In this document: positions 56,090 to 63,956 of the stretch, piece after piece | How the letters are laid out: each line of letters begins with the position of its first letter | How positions within the stretch are numbered: the stretch's first letter is position 1 | Source of the DNA: Thermoanaerobaculia bacterium | GTDB taxonomy: Bacteria > Acidobacteriota > Thermoanaerobaculia > Multivoradales > J023 | NCBI GenBank assembly: GCA_028066595.1 | Contig: JALCBJ010000025.1 | Location: 19,308-83,307 of the forward strand | Direction: 5' to 3' | Length of the DNA: 64,000 nt | The notes under the pieces: model-generated | What the model saw: only the letters and a program-made list of their open reading frames with translations | Database searches by the model: none | Told to the model about the DNA's origin: nothing | Position numbers and translations under genes: made by a program

Positions 56090-56704
56090 TTGCCGCGAAA
56101 TCAGATCACCGACGTACTCGCCGAAATAGGGCGGCCGGGCGAAACAGACCGCAGCGTCCTCGACCGCCTGGTGCCCCTGGTCTACGACGAGCTACGCGCA
56201 ATGGCCCGGGCTCAGTTGTTCGGCGAAGGGCGTAGGTTCACTCTCGACACGACCGGCTTGGTACACGAGGCGTACGTCAAGCTCGTCGACGCGGAGCGGG
56301 CGCCGGTCAAGAGCCGGGGGTATTTCTTCGGTGCCGCAGCCCGGGCGATGCGCCAGGTCCTGGTCGATGCCGCGCGCCGCCGCAATCGCGACAAGCGGGG
56401 CGGAGGCCAACCCGCGGCCGAGCTCGATGAAGAGGCGGTGGCCATCGACGAGTTGGCCGAGGAGCTGGAACACCTCGACGAGGCTCTATCGCGACTGGCG
56501 GTCGATCATCCGCGTCCCGCCCGGGCCGTAGAGTGCCGGTACTTTGGCGGGTTGAGTATTCGGGAAACTGCGGAAGCACTGAATGTTGCGGAGCGAAGCG
56601 TCAAGCGAGACGTTGCCTTCGCGGTGGCCTGGCTACGGCGCGAGCTGGGCGAGGCCGCGATGCACTTGACCTCGCACGACGGCCACGTCGTCGAGTCATC
56701 GTAG
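56090..56704 (+). CDS. ECF sigma factor, ECF_SF/ECF43-like, with Thr-Thr in region 2.2
   Basis: The 204-residue protein starts at TTG 56090, preceded by CGGAG at 56078-56082; no in-frame ATG lies nearby. Region 2 contains LVPLVYDELRAMARAQLF, LDTTGLVHEAYVKLVD and GYFFGAAARAMRQVLVDAARRR; region 4 contains LDEALSRLAVDHPRPARAVE and YFGGLSIRETAEALNVAERSVKRD. At the DAED position it has Asp53-Thr54-Thr55-Gly56. No anti-sigma factor follows. Downstream lie two minus-strand beta-helix genes and then a Ser/Thr kinase, so the pair that is adjacent at 43197 has here been separated by an inserted, duplicated unit. Confidence 0.88.
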   Translation: MPRNQITDVLAEIGRPGETDRSVLDRLVPLVYDELRAMARAQLFGEGRRFTLDTTGLVHEAYVKLVDAERAPVKSRGYFFGAAARAMRQVLVDAARRRNRDKRGGGQPAAELDEEAVAIDELAEELEHLDEALSRLAVDHPRPARAVECRYFGGLSIRETAEALNVAERSVKRDVAFAVAWLRRELGEAAMHLTSHDGHVVESS

Positions 56705-56734
56705 GCCTTTCGGCCGAGGCTCTCGGACCGGTAC

Positions 56735-57955
56735 TCAGGGTGCGCTGGTCGACGACCAGGCGTTCGTGTTCCCCGTCTCGAAGCCATCCACGAAGATCGT
56801 GGCTACGTCGAAGTCGAGCAGCTGCCTTTCCACAGCACCCACATCGCATCGACCAACCCGCGGCAGCCCGCGGGCGTCCAGCGACGGACACGCGGGACCC
56901 ATGGAAAGAGGTGGTTCTACCGCCAGACTGGTGCTATCTGGAAGCATGGTGGGTACCTTACCTCCGTAGTCTCCGATAGGGCCGAGCGCGAGGAGGTGCC
57001 TCGGGACGTTCGGCTGATCGCCTGCCACACCGAGAAGGCAGCTGTCTCCGGGACTCTGGAGGTTGCCACCGTCTGACGTGACGGAACCGAGAAGGTGGCA
57101 CGTGCCAGCGATCAGCGTCTTGCGGGAGTCGAAGCTGCCGTTGAGTTGGGAGATGGCGCTGTCATCCGCACCACCCTCGATGGACGGAGATCGATCGATG
57201 TTGTCGACCAGCGTGCACGATTTGAGCGTCAACTCGGCACCCGGTTGGTTGACCAGAATCGCACCTCCCAGCTGCGCCGAATTGCCGAAGAAGGTGGAGT
57301 TGTACGCGATCACGTCCGCTCCCTCTGTGCACAGACCTCCGCCCCAACCTCCTTCCACTCCGCCGCCGGAAGCGACGTTGTGAGTGAAGGTCGAGCTCAG
57401 GATCAACACGTGCCCTCCTTCGAGCAATACGCCGCCGCAGTTGTATGCAGAGTTCGAGTCAATCCACACTCCAGCGAAGGTGATGTCCGCATTCCTGCTC
57501 TTGATGGCCCCGCCAGCCAGGTGGCTATCCGGTTCGGGGTTAAAGCCTCGAATCGTGAGATCCACGAGCGAAACATCGATGTTTTCTTCGATCGACAATC
57601 CTCGATGGGAGTCGCCACCATCGCCCTGCAAGACGGTCTGGAAGGCACCAGCTCCCTCGATGAGCACGTCATCTGTGATCGAGATCTCAGGGGCTCCTAT
57701 GGTGACCGTTCCCGCTCCGAGGAAGATTCGATCTTGCCCTGGCAAGGCGTTCGCTTCCTCCACGGCGGCGCGGAACGTGCACACTGCGATGGGGCCGGGT
57801 GTGGAGCAGAATCCGTTGCCTGGGTTGGCGTCTCCTTCGTCGCCGTTGGAGGCGACGAAGAAATCCAGGGCGGAAGCAGGAACGGAACAGAGAAGGACGC
57901 TGGTCACGAGCAAGGTACATAGGATCGCAAGCGAGTCACGTAGGACAGTGTGCAT
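56735..57955 (-). CDS. Secreted CSLREA-like beta-helix protein, copy A
   Basis: The 406-residue protein has a signal peptide (about 8-29, LAILCTLLVTSVLLCSVPASA). At about 30-75 is a CSLREA-type opening (VASNGDEGDANPGNGFCS, CTFRAAVEEANALPGQDRI). A right-handed beta-helix follows with rungs such as SITDDVLIEGAGAFQTVLQG, ITFAGVWIDSNSAYNCGGVL and VIAYNSTFFGNSAQLGGAI. The C-terminus has CDVGAVERQ and the tail IFVDGFETGNTNAWSSTSAP. It is a tandem copy of the gene at 58085, same strand. It is divergent from a remnant of the kinase start. The role is unknown: a surface or secreted structural, binding or adhesive protein. Confidence 0.78.
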   Translation of the reverse strand: MHTVLRDSLAILCTLLVTSVLLCSVPASALDFFVASNGDEGDANPGNGFCSTPGPIAVCTFRAAVEEANALPGQDRIFLGAGTVTIGAPEISITDDVLIEGAGAFQTVLQGDGGDSHRGLSIEENIDVSLVDLTIRGFNPEPDSHLAGGAIKSRNADITFAGVWIDSNSAYNCGGVLLEGGHVLILSSTFTHNVASGGGVEGGWGGGLCTEGADVIAYNSTFFGNSAQLGGAILVNQPGAELTLKSCTLVDNIDRSPSIEGGADDSAISQLNGSFDSRKTLIAGTCHLLGSVTSDGGNLQSPGDSCLLGVAGDQPNVPRHLLALGPIGDYGGKVPTMLPDSTSLAVEPPLSMGPACPSLDARGLPRVGRCDVGAVERQLLDFDVATIFVDGFETGNTNAWSSTSAP

Positions 57956-58000
57956 GGGGACTCCGAGTGTCGATGAACGTTGTCTGATACGACGTGCGAC

Positions 58001-58081
58001 ATGGGGCCACGAGATGGGCCACTTGTAGATGGAGTCCGCTCAGCCGGGGGATCTTGCTGGAACGAGACAACCGGATCCGGG
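58001..58081 (+). pseudogene. Remnant of the kinase start, duplicated with unit A
   Basis: ATG 58001 opens MGPRDGPLVDGV, matching the kinase start at 59390 (MTPRDGPSDPPVD). The CCACGAGATGGGCCA stretch is identical. The frame soon diverges from the kinase. The corresponding promoter -10 (TATAAC before 59390) is degenerate here, so it is probably not expressed. Confidence 0.65.
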
Positions 58082-58084
58082 GAC

Positions 58085-59329
58085 TCAGGGTGGGCTGGTC
58101 GAGGACCAAGCGTTGGTATTCCCTGTCTCGAATCCGTCGACGAAGATCGGCACCTCGTGATCGACCGTCTGACGCTCCACGGCGCCCACGTCACATCGGC
58201 CGAACCGCGGCATCCCGCGTGCGTCCAGGGTCGGACATGGGGGACCCGCCAAGCTGAGGGGTGGTTCTACGGCGGGGCTGGTGCTACTCGGGAGCATGGT
58301 GGGTACCGGTCCTCCGTAGTTCCCGATCGGGCCGAGGCCTAGCTCGTGCCGTGCCAGATTTGGCTGGTCACCTGCCACATTGAGAAGGCAGCTATCGTCG
58401 GGGCTCTGGATATTTCCACCATGGGACGTGAGACCAGCGGAGTAGGGGTGACATGAGCCTGCGATCAGTGTCTTGTTCAGGTAGAGGAAGGTGTCCTCGG
58501 TTTGGTAGATCGCGCTGTCGTCGTGATCGGAGGCCGAGGAAGTCGAGGGAGCCAGGTCGATGTTGTCGACCAGTGTGGACGAGATGAGCCTGAGCCGAGA
58601 ACCCAACCCGGCCATTCCGATTGCACCTCCCTCGATGGCCGAATTGCCGAAGAAGGTGGAGTTGGTCACGGTGACGTCTGCGCCGGCCGTTATGCAGAGG
58701 GCGCCGCCCAATCCTGGCAACGAGGATGACGGCATATCGGCGTTGCCACGAGCTCTGTTGTGGGTGAAAGTAGAATCTCTGATCTCCGCCACACCACCAT
58801 CGATCCAGACGCCAGCGCAGTTCATCGACGAGTTCCAATCGATCCACACTCGAACCAGCGTCACGTCATTGCCATCGTCAGGGGTCGTCACGAGGGCTGC
58901 TCCCGCCGGCAGGCTCCTCGCCCCAGCGTCGAACCCTCGCAGTGCCAGGTCGCTGATCGAGACCTTGCTGTGATTGCCGATCACTAGCCCTTCGTCGAGT
59001 GTGTCGAGTGGATCGCCCTGCAAGATGCTCTGGTAGGCCCCGGCTCCTTGAATGATCACGTCGTCTTCGATCCTGATCCCATGGCCGCTTATGGTGACCG
59101 TGCCCACGCCGAGGAAGATTCGATCTTCTCCCGGAAACCAGTTCGACTCTTCTACGGCGGCCCGAAACGTACACACAGAGATGAAGCCGGGTGTGGCGCA
59201 GAATCCGTCGCCTGGGTTTGCGTCTCCCTCGTCGCCGTTGGATCCGACCGAGAAGTCGAGAGCCGAAGCGGGAACGACGAAACAGAGCAGGACGCCGGTC
59301 GCGAGCGCGGTACGAAGGAACGGATGCAT
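58085..59329 (-). CDS. Secreted CSLREA-like beta-helix protein, copy B
   Basis: The 414-residue protein starts at ATG 59329, chosen for its signal peptide (LRTALATGVLLCFVVPASA); longer frames read antisense into the kinase. It has the same architecture as copy A: VGSNGDEGDANPGDGFCATP, CTFRAAVEESNWFPGEDRI, helix rungs (VTISGHGIRIEDDVIIQGAG, VTVTNSTFFGNSAIEGGAIG), CDVGAVERQ and the tail IFVDGFETGNTNAWSSTSPP. Divergence between copies is greatest in the middle rungs and least at the ends, as in surface proteins under selection for variation. It is divergent from the kinase at 59390 and probably shares its control region. Confidence 0.78.
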   Translation of the reverse strand: MHPFLRTALATGVLLCFVVPASALDFSVGSNGDEGDANPGDGFCATPGFISVCTFRAAVEESNWFPGEDRIFLGVGTVTISGHGIRIEDDVIIQGAGAYQSILQGDPLDTLDEGLVIGNHSKVSISDLALRGFDAGARSLPAGAALVTTPDDGNDVTLVRVWIDWNSSMNCAGVWIDGGVAEIRDSTFTHNRARGNADMPSSSLPGLGGALCITAGADVTVTNSTFFGNSAIEGGAIGMAGLGSRLRLISSTLVDNIDLAPSTSSASDHDDSAIYQTEDTFLYLNKTLIAGSCHPYSAGLTSHGGNIQSPDDSCLLNVAGDQPNLARHELGLGPIGNYGGPVPTMLPSSTSPAVEPPLSLAGPPCPTLDARGMPRFGRCDVGAVERQTVDHEVPIFVDGFETGNTNAWSSTSPP

Positions 59330-59376
59330 GGAGACGACTCCGAGTGTCGAGAAAGGTTTGCTGAGCGAACGTGCGA

Positions 59377-59382
59377 TATAAC
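59377..59382 (+). promoter_or_regulatory. Candidate -10 box for the kinase
   Basis: TATAAC (five of six to consensus) lies 7 bp before the ATG at 59390 in the 60-bp region shared with the divergent beta-helix gene. A doubled ACGTGCGA flanks it. No -35 box is clear, so an ECF-type promoter is possible. Confidence 0.4.
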
Positions 59383-59389
59383 GTGCGAC

Positions 59390-62329
59390 ATGACGCCACG
59401 AGATGGGCCATCGGACCCTCCGGTCGACATCGAGAACCAAGGCGCGGCAGCTGACCCGAGCGGTGGGCGCCTCGAGGAGCTCTTCGCCGTCGGTTCCGAG
59501 CTGCACGGCGCGGAGCGAGAACGCTTTCTGCGGGAGTGCGACGACAGCTCGTTGCGCCGAGATCTCGTATCTCTGCTCGCCGCCCACGACGAAGCCCAGG
59601 GACGGATCGAGTCGGTCGATGCCGTTCGCGCGGCCAAGTTGCTCGATTCGGAGCAGACCCTTTTGGGTGAGCGTACGGTCGGGCCTTACCGACTCCTCCG
59701 AACTCTCGGTGAGGGCGGAATGGGCACCGTTTTTTTGGCCGAACGGATCCAGGGTGGGTTCGAGCAGCATGTAGCTCTCAAGCTGGTCAAGAAGGGCATG
59801 GACTCCGAGGCCATCGTCGAGCGCTTTCGCCAGGAGCGCCAGATCCTCGCCCAGCTGCAGCATCCAGGCATCACGAGGCTCCTCGACGGTGGACTTTCCG
59901 ACGATGGGCGCCCGTTCTTCGCCATGGAATTCGTCGACGGCAAGTCGATCCTCGACTACTCGCTGCAGAACCAACTCGGCGTCGACGCGCGTGTCGAGCT
60001 CTTCCTGCAGGTTTGCGACGCGGTCCAGCTGGCGCATCGCAATCTCGTCATCCATCGGGATCTGAAGCCGTCGAATATCTTGGTGACCCAGACTGGTGAC
60101 GTGAAGCTCGTGGACTTTGGCATCGCCAAGGTCTTGGATCCGATCGGCAAGACCGGGGCGGGACGGCTCACGGAGCTCGGACTGCGCGCATTGACGCCGG
60201 AATACGCGTCTCCAGAGCAGATCCGGGGCGAGGCGGTCACGACTGCATCAGACGTATATGGGCTCGGGGTGGTTCTCTTCGAGCTGCTGACGGGACAGCT
60301 ACCGTACGAAGGAGATCTGACGACTCCTGCAGAGATCATTCGCGCGGTCTCTGAGAAGGAACCCAGAGTCGCTTCGGTCGCCGCCCGTCGGCACGAGCGC
60401 ATCGGGTCTCGCCGCGGTGTTTCGCGGCATCTTCAGGGCGATCTCGACGCCATCCTGTCGAAGGCGCTAGCCAAGGGTCTCGATCGACGCTACCCCTCCG
60501 TCGAAGCGCTCGGAGAAGATCTGCGCCGGTACCTGACGGGTCAGCCGGTGCAGGCTCGAACCCCGGGAACGGGCTACCGGTTAGGAAAGTTCGTCGGCAG
60601 ACACAAGCTTGCAGTCGTCAGCGTGACTGTTGCGGTGTTGGCCCTGCTGCTGGGGTTCGCGGGTACGGCCTGGCAAGCCGCGGTAGCGGACTCTGAACGG
60701 AACCGAGCGGAGGTTCAGCTCTCGAAGGCGATTGCCGTGGAGGAGTTTCTGACCTCCCTTGTGCAATCCATCGACCCCTTTCAGACGGCGGGCGAGACTT
60801 GGACCGCTGATCAACTACTCGATCAGGGTGTTTCGCGCATCGAAGATGGTCTGGAGAGCGAGCCGGAGGTCGAGGCGCATCTCCTCGGGGTCCTGGGCGG
60901 AGTCAGTAGGTCTCTGGGCCAACTGCAGAGGGCGGAGGAGCTCTGGAGGCGATCGTTGAGCTTGCGCCGCGAGTACTTCGCGGAGGCCAGTTCTGAGGTC
61001 GCCGAAGGACTGCGGGGTCTCGCTGACGTGCTCTACCAACGCGACCAGCACGAGGAGGCTTCGACGCTTCTCGAAGAGGCGCTGCGTATCGAGCGGCAGC
61101 GACTGGAGGAGACACCGCAAGCGCCTACGCTTCCGCTGGCAAAGACCCTGGCGCAATTGGGTGTAGAGCGGCTCGAAGTCGATCGCTATTCAGAAGCCCG
61201 TGCACTCTACGAGGAGTCCCTTTCACTGTACCGTGGAATGGCAGGGGACCTTCGAGCCGAGATCGCCGAGGTGCAGGTGAGCTTGGCAAGTCTAGAGCGA
61301 GAGACCGGGAACTTGGTGGCCGCGGAGCGGCTGAATCGTAGCGCACTGGAGACACAGCGTGAGGTCTTGGGGCCGAAGCACCCTCGAGTGGCGATCACCG
61401 CCAGTAATCTTGGGGGTATTCTGCGCCAAAGCGGTGATCTCGCGGGCGCTGAGCCACTGTACAGGGAAGCCCTCGCTGTCAGTCGCGAGGCCTTTGGTAA
61501 CGAACATCCCGAGGTCTCCACCCGGCTCAACAACCTTGCCGCTCTATTGCTCAGCCGTGGGGAATTCGGGGAGGCCGCGACGTTTTTCGAGCAGGTACTC
61601 GATCTCGACCTGAAGTTCCTCGGCGAGGACCATGTCTATGTCGCATTCAGCCTCGACAACTTGGCAGCTGTGCTGGCCGAGTTGGGGCAGATCGACGAGG
61701 CGCTCGATCATTTCGCTCGTGGCCATGAGATTCTCGTGGCCAGCCGCGGGCCGAAGAGCAAGGACGTCGCTATCAACCTCGCGGGTACTGCGGTTGCGTT
61801 CCGGCTACGGGGAGAGCCGTCCGTGGCTGTTCGCCTGATCGAAGAATCTCTTTCGATCTACGCGGCCACGCTGCCCGAACCCCATCCTCTGCTGGCGAAG
61901 GCACTCAAGCATCTAGGCGATGCGAAGGCGGATTTGGGACTCGACGCCGAAGCGGAGCTCCACTATCGTGAGGCCGTACGAATGCGTCATGAGCTCGGAC
62001 AGTCCGATCATCCCGAGACGGTTAGTACTCTGGTCGGATTGGGCAGGCTGCTGGCGCAAGACCGTCAGCCTCGAGAGGCCCTCGTCGTATTGGAGGATGC
62101 TTGCCGGATCGCGAACGAAACACTACCGGAAGCGCACTGGCGTCGTAGTGAAGCCGAGTTGGCTCTGGCTGCAACGCTCGCTGGGCAGGGCGAGCTCGTC
62201 CGTGCCCAGGCTCTCGCCGACGCGGCGAGACAGCGCCTAGAATCCCATGTCGGATTGCGAGCGGAACGGCTGCGACAGGAGGAAAAGGAGATGCGAAGGA
62301 AGTGGGCAGCTTTGGTGGAATCGCAATGA
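59390..62329 (+). CDS. Transmembrane Ser/Thr protein kinase with kinesin-light-chain-like TPR domain
   Basis: The 979-residue protein starts at ATG 59390, where its duplicated remnant also starts; upstream reading is antisense of the beta-helix gene. The N-terminal helical segment (about 20-75; AERERFLRECDDSSLRRDLV) precedes a kinase domain at about 95-375. It has G loop LGEGGMGTVF, Lys in HVALKLVKKGMDSE, VIHRDLKPSNILV, VDFGIAKVL and LTPEYASPEQIRG. TM at about 406-427 (VVSVTVAVLALLLGFAGTAW). From about 515 to 960 are repeated TPR units of the A-x-x-L-x-R type (LEEALRIERQRLEETPQA, LYREALAVSREAFGNEHP). It is translationally coupled to the downstream lipoprotein gene and likely partners the ECF factor at 56090. 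Confidence 0.9.
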   Translation: MTPRDGPSDPPVDIENQGAAADPSGGRLEELFAVGSELHGAERERFLRECDDSSLRRDLVSLLAAHDEAQGRIESVDAVRAAKLLDSEQTLLGERTVGPYRLLRTLGEGGMGTVFLAERIQGGFEQHVALKLVKKGMDSEAIVERFRQERQILAQLQHPGITRLLDGGLSDDGRPFFAMEFVDGKSILDYSLQNQLGVDARVELFLQVCDAVQLAHRNLVIHRDLKPSNILVTQTGDVKLVDFGIAKVLDPIGKTGAGRLTELGLRALTPEYASPEQIRGEAVTTASDVYGLGVVLFELLTGQLPYEGDLTTPAEIIRAVSEKEPRVASVAARRHERIGSRRGVSRHLQGDLDAILSKALAKGLDRRYPSVEALGEDLRRYLTGQPVQARTPGTGYRLGKFVGRHKLAVVSVTVAVLALLLGFAGTAWQAAVADSERNRAEVQLSKAIAVEEFLTSLVQSIDPFQTAGETWTADQLLDQGVSRIEDGLESEPEVEAHLLGVLGGVSRSLGQLQRAEELWRRSLSLRREYFAEASSEVAEGLRGLADVLYQRDQHEEASTLLEEALRIERQRLEETPQAPTLPLAKTLAQLGVERLEVDRYSEARALYEESLSLYRGMAGDLRAEIAEVQVSLASLERETGNLVAAERLNRSALETQREVLGPKHPRVAITASNLGGILRQSGDLAGAEPLYREALAVSREAFGNEHPEVSTRLNNLAALLLSRGEFGEAATFFEQVLDLDLKFLGEDHVYVAFSLDNLAAVLAELGQIDEALDHFARGHEILVASRGPKSKDVAINLAGTAVAFRLRGEPSVAVRLIEESLSIYAATLPEPHPLLAKALKHLGDAKADLGLDAEAELHYREAVRMRHELGQSDHPETVSTLVGLGRLLAQDRQPREALVVLEDACRIANETLPEAHWRRSEAELALAATLAGQGELVRAQALADAARQRLESHVGLRAERLRQEEKEMRRKWAALVESQ

Positions 62330-63057
62330 TGAGCTGGACTCGATCAGGACCCAACGGTGCCAGGCTTTTTCGATCATGGCCTCTCTTGGCTTGGGTTCTA
62401 GGAGTGGGAGGCCTGCTGGCGTGCGGCGGCGATGTTTCCGAGCAATCGGAGGCTTTCGAACCAGGCCCGGCGCCTGCCGAGAGCTCGATTGCTCCCGCGC
62501 CCGAGGAGTTGGAGCGGACGCTCGTTGTCTTCCTCGGAGACAGCCTTACGGCGGGGTTGGGCCTCGATGCCGAGCAGGCGTTCCCACATCTCGTGGAGGA
62601 AACGCTCTTGGCCGAGGGATTCGAGGTCAGAGTCGTGAATGCCGGTGTGTCGGGCGACACGGTGGCAGGGGGGCGTTCGCGCCTCGGTTGGTTGCTGCAT
62701 CAGGAACCCGATGTGTTGGTGGTGGGCTTGGGGGCCAATGACGGTCTGCGAGGTCTCGATCTTCAGGCATCGGAGGAGCACTTGCGGGCCATCGTGAAGG
62801 ACGGGCAGGCGGCGGGCGTCGAGATACTGCTTCTCGGTATGCTGATTCCGCCCAACTACGGGCAGGACTACAGCGAAGCGTTCGCCTCGATGTATCCACG
62901 CATCGCGGAAGAGACCGGCGTCCCTCTGGTTCCGTTCATGCTCGAAGGCGTCGCTGGAGATCCGGAGTTCAACCTACCCGACGGCGTGCATCCCAACGCC
63001 GAGGGGCAAGAGATCATCGCCGAGACGGTCCTCGAGCATCTGAAGCCGATGCTCTAG
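62326..63057 (+). CDS. SGNH-family esterase lipoprotein (TesA/arylesterase-like)
   Basis: The protein has about 243 residues. ATG 62326 overlaps the kinase stop; the next codon ATG 62329 is an alternative. Lipobox LLAC (GVGGLLACGGD) points to a membrane-anchored lipoprotein. A Pro-rich spacer is followed by SGNH blocks: I, VVFLGDSLTAGLG (Ser nucleophile); II, NAGVSGDTVAGG; III, GLGANDGLRG; V, LPDGVHPNAEG with the Asp and His of the triad. The family hydrolyses ester or thioester bonds of lipids or aryl compounds. Being translationally coupled to a sensor kinase is unusual for this family. A strong hairpin follows. Confidence 0.87.
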   Translation: MMSWTRSGPNGARLFRSWPLLAWVLGVGGLLACGGDVSEQSEAFEPGPAPAESSIAPAPEELERTLVVFLGDSLTAGLGLDAEQAFPHLVEETLLAEGFEVRVVNAGVSGDTVAGGRSRLGWLLHQEPDVLVVGLGANDGLRGLDLQASEEHLRAIVKDGQAAGVEILLLGMLIPPNYGQDYSEAFASMYPRIAEETGVPLVPFMLEGVAGDPEFNLPDGVHPNAEGQEIIAETVLEHLKPML

Positions 63058-63067
63058 CAGCCCGCAA

Positions 63068-63099
63068 GTGCGAGTCGTGCGGCCGCACACGACTTGCAC
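63068..63099. terminator. Bidirectional hairpin terminator
   Basis: A 12-bp stem (63068-63079 with 63088-63099, one G-T pair) closes an 8-nt loop. It lies between the convergent SGNH gene and the third ECF sigma factor. The T-tract is weak on both sides. Confidence 0.6.
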
Positions 63100-63108
63100 C
63101 ACCGGCAG

Positions 63109-63723
63109 CTAGTCCTTTCCGCCCGCTGGTGACGAGAAGGGCAATGCCTTTTTGCCCTGCACGAACGAAAACAGCCACGCTCGGGCAGTCCGCCACCGCC
63201 GATGCACTGTCGACTCGGACAGCCCCAAGGTTCGACTGATCTCCCGCGGCTCCATGCCGCCGAAGAAGCGTAGCTCGACGATGCGGGCGCGCTCGGGGTC
63301 GATCTCTTCCAGCGCCAGAAGGGCCCGATGAACGGTCAGGATGTCCTCCGTCTGAGGTGTCTCGGCGGGATCCGGCGCGCGTTCGAGGCTGAGCAGCGTC
63401 GTACCGGCGCCGCGCTTGGAAGCGCGGCGGATCTTGGCAAGGTCCACCAACACGTGTCGCATGACACGCGCGCAGTAGGAGAAGAAGTGCTCCCGATCGT
63501 GCCAGCGGACTCCCGAGGACCGGGCGATCTTGAGGAACGCCTCGTTCAATACGACGGTCGTCTGGATCACCGCGTCCTGCGGATACCGCGCCAGCTGTGC
63601 GCTGGCGATGGAGTGAAGCCGGTCATAGACGAGCTCGAAGAGTAAATCGCCAGCCACACGATCTTCTGCTTGAAACGTCGCCCATCGGTTGGCCAGCAGG
63701 GTGATCGGCTCCGCCTCGTTCAT
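63109..63723 (-). CDS. ECF sigma factor, ECF_SF/ECF43-like, with Thr-Thr in region 2.2
   Basis: The 204-residue protein starts at ATG 63723; longer frames run into a different reading frame with its own coding content. Region 2 has LLFELVYDRLHSIASAQLA, QTTVVLNEAFLKIARSSG and HFFSYCARVMRHVLVDLAK; region 4 has RALLALEEIDPERARIVELR and FFGGMEPREISRTLGLSEST followed by VHRRWRTARAWLF. The DAED position reads Gln54-Thr55-Thr56-Val57. It is more divergent from the other two than they are from each other. Its start overlaps the stop of an upstream TPR-like frame by 4 bp (ATGA), indicating translational coupling to a gene now broken. Confidence 0.85.
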   Translation of the reverse strand: MNEAEPITLLANRWATFQAEDRVAGDLLFELVYDRLHSIASAQLARYPQDAVIQTTVVLNEAFLKIARSSGVRWHDREHFFSYCARVMRHVLVDLAKIRRASKRGAGTTLLSLERAPDPAETPQTEDILTVHRALLALEEIDPERARIVELRFFGGMEPREISRTLGLSESTVHRRWRTARAWLFSFVQGKKALPFSSPAGGKD

Positions 63724-63956
63724 GGCGTTCCCAGGCTCGGTCTGAGGTGTTCCTCGCAGGTGTTGGGCCGGCGTTGGCAGAAGCTCTCTACCGTCGGGTG
63801 GTCGGCGGTCTGGTAGATCGCGAGCTGCATCGCGAATGCCTCGGCGAATAGCCGCTCCCCGTCCGCGACCCTGCCCTGCGCGGTCAGCAGGTCGCCACGG
63901 ACTTCCCGAGCGTCGGCCCCCCAGGGATCCGGCTTCCGCGGATCGGCTAGGGCGTG
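63720..63956 (-). pseudogene. C-terminal fragment of a TPR protein (probably a Ser/Thr kinase), truncated
   Basis: The minus-strand frame has no start codon near its upstream end and is cut by TAA at 63957-63959. It encodes about 78 residues with TPR character (REVRGDLLTAQGRVADGERL, FAEAFAMQLAIYQTADHP, TVESFCQRRPNTCEEHL). Its end overlaps the ECF sigma start (ATGA). The length, the coupling and the coding character all fit the C-terminus of a kinase like those at 43822 and 59390, with the N-terminal part removed or displaced. Confidence 0.6.

Larger units (their letters stand above)
56735..59420. repeat. Tandem duplication of about 1.37 kb: beta-helix gene, divergent promoter and kinase start
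   Basis: Unit A covers 56735 to about 58080 and unit B about 58085 to 59420. Corresponding points are offset by 1350-1389 bp (gene ends 1350, gene starts 1374, kinase ATG 1389). The upstream block GACTCCGAGTGTCGA and the block ACGTGCGACATG with CCACGAGATGGGCCA occur in both, so the duplicated unit extends into the first codons of the kinase. Confidence 0.8.
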
